Below are positions 60,416 through 64,000 of a DNA stretch of 64,000 nucleotides, in pieces; within the stretch, counting starts at the first letter, position 1, and every line of letters starts with the position of its first letter. The notes under the pieces were generated by a model that was given only the letters and a program-made list of their open reading frames with translations, did not search any database and was not told the origin of the DNA. The DNA is from Umezawaea sp042738955 (GTDB taxonomy: Bacteria > Actinomycetota > Actinomycetes > Mycobacteriales > Pseudonocardiaceae). The stretch covers positions 35,315-99,314 of the forward strand of contig NZ_JBHYHC010000021.1 of NCBI RefSeq assembly GCF_042738955.1, read 5' to 3'. The translations under genes were made by a program, and so were the position numbers.

Positions 60416-61381
60416 CTAGGGGAAGGGGTGTTCGGCCGCGGCCAGCAGCCGCGACCCCACTCTGCGCGCGGCCTCCTGCAGTTCCGGGCAGGCGACGATC
60501 CGGTAGGACGCCGGGATCGTCGCGAGCTGCTCGGCGTACCAGGCCGGGTTGCTGGTGCTGCCGACCAGGCGGGTGGTCCCGGCGTCCACGGCGGTCAGCT
60601 TGCCCAGCGTGCGGGAGAGGCAGCGCTCCAGCAGGTCGACCGGGGCGTCGACGACCACCTCCACCTCGTACTCCCAGCCGGTGCCCAGGTGCTCCTCCAG
60701 CAGGGCCACCGGGTCGAGGTCGGCGGGCGGGGCGACGGTGTCGTCGAGGACCTCGACAGTGCGGACGCGGTCGATCCGGTACGCCCGCACGGCGTCCTTC
60801 GCCACGGACCGGCACAGCAGGTACCAGCGGCCGTGGCGCACGACGACCGCCCACGGGTCGACCTCCGGGCTCCACTCCGACCCGGCCTCGGACCGGTACC
60901 CGATCCGCACGCGCCGGTGCTCGGTGCACGCCCGCACCAGTGTGCTCGCGGTCTCGGGGTCGGGCCGGGCGGCGGACCGGTCGGGCGCCGGTGCGGTCGC
61001 CCGGCGGACGGCCTCGGCCTGCGCGGCCACCGACTCCGGCAGCGCGCGGATGAGCTTGCCCAGCGCGCTGCCGACCGGGTCGGTGGGGTCGCTCGCCTCG
61101 TGGTGGCCGTCCAGCACGGCCATGACCAGGCCCAACGCCTCGGCCCCGCTGAACACCAGCGGCGGTAGCCGCAGGCCGCGACCGAGGCGGTAGCCGCCGT
61201 GCGGACCCCGTGTCGAGTCGACGGGGATGCCCGCCTCGCGGAGAATCCCAACGTAGCGCCGAGCCGCGCGCTCGGTGACGCCGAGCTTGTCGGCCAGCCG
61301 GTCCGCGGTGATGCCCGGACTGGCCTGGAGGAGTTCGAGCGCGAGCAGCGCCCGTGCGGTGGGGCTCGTCTCGGTCGTCAT
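60416..61381 (-). CDS. WYL-domain DeoR/YafY-type regulator
   Basis: 321 residues: an N-terminal winged helix of the HTH_11 type (GITADRLADKLGVTERAARR, then RGPHGGYRLGRGLRLPP), a central WYL domain (VRIGYRSEAG, HGRWYLLCR, AYRIDRVR) and a C-terminal WCX extension. WYL proteins sense nucleic-acid fragments or small ligands. It is divergent from a DinB/GNAT operon 45 bp away and probably regulates it. The ATG at 61381 is the start. Confidence 0.92.
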   Translation of the reverse strand: MTTETSPTARALLALELLQASPGITADRLADKLGVTERAARRYVGILREAGIPVDSTRGPHGGYRLGRGLRLPPLVFSGAEALGLVMAVLDGHHEASDPTDPVGSALGKLIRALPESVAAQAEAVRRATAPAPDRSAARPDPETASTLVRACTEHRRVRIGYRSEAGSEWSPEVDPWAVVVRHGRWYLLCRSVAKDAVRAYRIDRVRTVEVLDDTVAPPADLDPVALLEEHLGTGWEYEVEVVVDAPVDLLERCLSRTLGKLTAVDAGTTRLVGSTSNPAWYAEQLATIPASYRIVACPELQEAARRVGSRLLAAAEHPFP

Positions 61382-61426
61382 CACGCCCCGCGATCCGGAA
61401 GTGGACTGTCCGGAATGGAGGTTACC

Positions 61427-61978
61427 TTGGCTCCCGTGGACACCACGATCGAAGAACCGCCGCCCACGGCGGACGAGACCGAGATGCTGCTGTTCGCGCT
61501 CGAACGGGCGCGCGGCCAGTTCGCCTGGAAGACCGGCGGGCTCGACGCGGAGGGCCTGACCAGGCGCCACCCGCCGTCGGAGATGACGCTGGGCGGGCTG
61601 CTCAAGCACCTCTCGATGCTGGAGGCGTTTTACATCGCCCGAGACCTGAGCGGAGAGCCGATGGGGCCGCCGTGGGACGGGGTCGACTTCGTCGCCGACC
61701 CCACGTGGGACTGGCGCTCGGCCGACTCCGACACGCCCGCGCAGCTCTACGACCTGTGGGAACGCTCGGTGGAGCGGTCCCGCGCGGCGTGGGCGGCGGC
61801 GCTCGCGGACGGCGGGCTCGACCGGCCGTCGCGGTACGCCCTCCCGACCGGGGAGCACCTCAACCTCCGGCGGGTCCTGGTCGACTTGATCGAGGAGTAC
61901 CTCCGCCACACCGGGCACGCCGACCTGCTGCGGGAGGCGTTCGACGGGCTGGTGGGCAACGACCCGCCGCGCTCGTGA
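61427..61978 (+). CDS. DinB-family (DUF664) protein
   Basis: About 183 residues with the four-helix DinB/DUF664 fold: the first metal His in LLKHLSMLEAFYIARDL, the later pair in EEYLRHTGHADLLREA. The group includes mycothiol-dependent transferases in actinomycetes; specific activity unproven. The TTG at 61427 has GGAGG 5 nt upstream; ATG 61415 overlaps that site and GTG 61436 is also possible. Its stop overlaps the GNAT start (GTGA). Confidence 0.87.
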   Translation: MAPVDTTIEEPPPTADETEMLLFALERARGQFAWKTGGLDAEGLTRRHPPSEMTLGGLLKHLSMLEAFYIARDLSGEPMGPPWDGVDFVADPTWDWRSADSDTPAQLYDLWERSVERSRAAWAAALADGGLDRPSRYALPTGEHLNLRRVLVDLIEEYLRHTGHADLLREAFDGLVGNDPPRS

Positions 61979-62583
61979 CGGCCCCCGAGGAGGTCACCGT
62001 CGTGCCCGCCAACGAGGCGTCCGCGGCGGACCTCGCCGCGGTGTTCGGCACGACCGACTACGCGGGCCGCTGCCAGTGCCAGCGGTTCAAGGTCCTCGGC
62101 TGGCTGTGGCGCGACTCCACCCAGGAGGAGCGGACGGCGATGCTCCAGGAGCAGACCGCGTGCGACGAGCCGGACGCCCCGTCCACCAGCGGGCTGGTGG
62201 CGTACCTCGACGGCGAGCCGGTGGGCTGGGTCGCGGTGGAACCGCGGACGGCGTACCCGAAGCTGCGCACGTCCCGCGTCCCGTGGAAGGGCCGGGACGA
62301 GGACAAGGACGACGACGGGGTGTGGGCGGTGACGTGCTTCGTGGTCCGCAAGAGCCACCGGGGACGCGGGCTCACCTACCCGCTGGCCCGCGCGGCCGTC
62401 GACTTCGCCCGCACGCGCGGAGCACGGGCATTGGAGGCGTACTCGATGATCACCCAGCCCGGCAAGGAGATCACCTGGGGCGAGCTGCACGTGGGGGCGC
62501 GGCAGGTGTTCGAGGAGGCCGGGTTCCGGGAGGTCACGCACCCGACCGTGCGCCGGGTGGTGATGCGGGTCGACTTCGGGTAG
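61975..62583 (+). CDS. GNAT-family acetyltransferase
   Basis: 202 residues. CQCQRFK near the N-terminus, VAYLDGEPVGWVAVEPRTAY, and the acetyl-CoA loop VRKSHRGRGLTYPL followed by ALEAYSM and VFEEAGFREV identify a GNAT fold. The substrate is unknown. The GTG at 61975 overlaps the DinB stop, and the divergent WYL protein is the likely regulator of both. Its TAG abuts the stop of the convergent LysR-like gene with no gap. Confidence 0.9.
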   Translation: MTAPEEVTVVPANEASAADLAAVFGTTDYAGRCQCQRFKVLGWLWRDSTQEERTAMLQEQTACDEPDAPSTSGLVAYLDGEPVGWVAVEPRTAYPKLRTSRVPWKGRDEDKDDDGVWAVTCFVVRKSHRGRGLTYPLARAAVDFARTRGARALEAYSMITQPGKEITWGELHVGARQVFEEAGFREVTHPTVRRVVMRVDFG

Positions 62584-63315
62584 CTACTTGCGGCGCGGCT
62601 TGCCGGGCTTGCCGCGCTTGCCGCCCGAGGGCGCGCCCCGCCGTGGCGGCTTGGCCTGCGGGGTCTTCCGCTTGTCCGGCTTGGGCTCCTGCTTGGGCGT
62701 GGGCGCGGGACCGCGGGTGCTGTTCACGGTGCGGCCGCGGATGATGCCGATGAGCTGCTCGACGAGGTCGGTGGTCTCGTCCTCGACCCACGAGAGCGCC
62801 ACCCGCGACTCCGGGGCGTCCGGGAACGGCCGGTAGGTGAGGTCGCGGCGGTGGTGCAGGCGGGCGAGGGACTGCGGGACGACCAGCAGTCCCACGCCCG
62901 CCGCCACGAGCTCCACGGCGTCGGCCGTCGTGGCGGGACGGTGGAACGCGGGCTGACCGGGAGGACCGTCCCAGTCGAGCGTGTCGTCCAACGGGTGCAG
63001 GACCACGCCGTCGACCAGGTCCTCGGTGGACAGTTCCTCCGCGAGCGCGGCGGAGTGGTCCTTGGGGACCACGACGACCGTCGTCTCGGTGTAGAGCGGG
63101 ATCGCGTGCAGACCCGTGCGGTCGAACGGCAGGCGCAAGAGGACCGCGTCGGCCTTCCCGTCGCGCACCGCGGCGGCCGCGTCGGCGGCGGGCACCTGGA
63201 GGAGCGTGAGCGCCACCTCCGGCAGCCGCTCCTTCCAGAGCCGCACCCACTTGGTGGGCGTCACACCCGGCACGTACGCGAGCGTGAAGGAAGGAGGTAC
63301 GTCCTGGCCGGTCAC
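62584..63315 (-). CDS. LysR substrate-binding-domain protein lacking a helix-turn-helix
   Basis: 243 residues. It begins directly with the LysR ligand domain (FTLAYVPGVTPTKWVRLWKE ... DAVLLRLPFDRTGLHAIPLY ... VELVAAGVGLLVVPQSLARL) and has no DNA-binding domain. The last 50 residues are Lys/Arg/Pro-rich (KPDKRKTPQAKPPRRG ... GKPGKPRRK). It is divergent from a DUF5997 gene 58 bp away, which also has a basic Lys/Ala/Pro tail; this pairing recurs in actinomycetes. Its mode of action is unknown. Confidence 0.85.
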   Translation of the reverse strand: MTGQDVPPSFTLAYVPGVTPTKWVRLWKERLPEVALTLLQVPAADAAAAVRDGKADAVLLRLPFDRTGLHAIPLYTETTVVVVPKDHSAALAEELSTEDLVDGVVLHPLDDTLDWDGPPGQPAFHRPATTADAVELVAAGVGLLVVPQSLARLHHRRDLTYRPFPDAPESRVALSWVEDETTDLVEQLIGIIRGRTVNSTRGPAPTPKQEPKPDKRKTPQAKPPRRGAPSGGKRGKPGKPRRK

Positions 63316-63373
63316 GAGGGCAGATTACCGGGCGTGACCGGGGACGCCGACACGGCCCGATACCCTGGGCGGC

Positions 63374-63823
63374 ATGAAGTCGCAGAAGACCCCCCAGACG
63401 ATGAAGCCCGCGACAGCGGCGAAGAAGCTGGGTGTGTACCTCGAAGCCACCCCCGCGGAGTTCCAGGACGGGGTGGTTTCCCGCGACGAGCTGAACGCGC
63501 TGCAAGCCGACCCGCCGGAGTGGCTGCGGGACCTGCGCCGGAATGGGCCGCATCCTCGGCCCGTCATCGCGTTGAAGTTGGGGATCTCGATCGGTGGGCT
63601 GGCTCGGGGTGGGGTTACCGGGTCGTTGACGACCGAGGAGATCGAGGCGTTGAAGACGGAGAACCCGACGTGGTTGAGGCAGGAGAGGTCGACCGCTGCT
63701 GAGGTTCGGAGGGAAGAGGAGCGGTTGAAGGCCAAGGCTGAGGCGCCGGTGAAGGCTCCGGCGAAGTCTTCGGTGAAGGCTCCGGCGAAGAAGGTGCCTG
63801 CTCGGCGGTCTGCTCGGTCCTGA
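63374..63823 (+). CDS. DUF5997 family protein
   Basis: 149 residues. Conserved core (MKPATAAKKLGVYLEATPAE, FQDGVVSRDELNALQADPPE, RPVIALKLGISIGGLARGG) matches DUF5997; TMKPATAAKKLGV could be part of a helix-turn-helix. The C-terminus is a Lys/Ala/Pro-rich repeat tail (VKAPAKSSVKAPAKKVPA). Divergent from the HTH-less LysR-like protein. Function unknown; a split regulator is my hypothesis. A 177-bp repeat-bearing stretch follows to the window end. Confidence 0.82.
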   Translation: MKSQKTPQTMKPATAAKKLGVYLEATPAEFQDGVVSRDELNALQADPPEWLRDLRRNGPHPRPVIALKLGISIGGLARGGVTGSLTTEEIEALKTENPTWLRQERSTAAEVRREEERLKAKAEAPVKAPAKSSVKAPAKKVPARRSARS

Positions 63824-63905
63824 GCTTGGGGCGTCTCCGTTGCCGCCGGTTCCAGCGTGGTCTGGTCGGTGACTGCCGGATTAGGCGTGGGTCCCCCGGC
63901 GGCTT

Positions 63906-64000
63906 CGATTTCCAGCGTGCTGTGGCCGATTTGACATGGGGACCCCTCATTTCGGCCTTTGTCGGGCTCAAAAGGCGGTCCAAAGAGAGTCCCGCCCGAC
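63906..64000 (-). repeat. 95-bp repeat, copy 2 (inverted, truncated by window end)
   Basis: The reverse complement is identical to 51941-52035. The adjoining 63830-63905 carries degenerate CACGC-led units of about 30 bp on the minus strand, as beside copy 1. The rest of the palindromic element presumably lies beyond the window. Confidence 0.9.

Noticed and set aside
1..64000. tRNA, rRNA, transposase, integrase or phage genes
   Set aside because: None could be recognised by motif or structure in either strand; absence is from reading only, not from a covariance search.

Overview
The window is about 64 kb of very GC-rich DNA with dense genes on both strands, many GTG and TTG starts, start/stop overlaps, extracellular hydrolases and numerous one-component regulators. 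This fits a filamentous actinomycete. A Saccharothrix/Actinosynnema/Lentzea-type member of the Pseudonocardiales is my best guess, but the genus is inference. No rRNA, tRNA, transposase or phage gene was seen.

Layout. 1-5792 is the 3' end of a nonribosomal peptide synthetase with two heterocyclization modules and no release domain. 5.8-10.9 kb holds a CGNR regulator/EamA exporter pair and a PucR/flavin reductase/fatty-acid desaturase locus. 10.9-15 kb has a secreted M28 aminopeptidase, an NADPH oxidoreductase with MerR, a TetR and an orphan winged-helix protein. 15-18.9 kb is an amino-sugar operon (AgaS-like isomerase, BadF-type kinase, EamA permease) facing a GntR/UTRA regulator. 19-24.2 kb has a PAS-SpoIIE phosphatase, an IclR-SDR-hydrolase operon and argG behind an ARG-box-like palindrome.

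24.2-27.3 kb is the most unusual part. Four genes coupled by 4-nt overlaps encode a 91-residue peptide with 15 tandem x-(S/T/K)-E tripeptides, a 39-residue peptide, an ATP-grasp-like protein that has lost its metal ligands, and an intact RimK-type ATP-grasp ligase. Facing them, across a promoter region with five 10-bp-phased repeats, is a membrane protein with a possible DNA-binding N-terminus. I read this as a graspetide-like RiPP system, or a peptide-tailoring ligase system, of a kind I do not recognise.

27.2-32 kb carries a DUF6518-like membrane protein, an anomalous poly-G stretch and a polysaccharide-degradation group (CE4 deacetylase, GH11 xylanase, beta-helix glycosidase). 32-51.8 kb is accessory metabolism and regulation: two saccharopine-dehydrogenase-like oxidoreductases, NmrA/LysR, TetR-esterase against MFS-SGNH hydrolase, TetR-MMPL with a striking operator, a heme-binding-type protein, glutamate decarboxylase, YCII-ECF sigma, RibD-type reductase, a subtilase and a GlxA-type regulator. 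51.8-64 kb (SelO, KatE, VOC protein, a frameshifted LAL regulator, an aminotransferase, a WYL regulator, DinB, GNAT, an HTH-less LysR-like protein and DUF5997) is bounded by two inverted copies of an identical 95-bp structured repeat.
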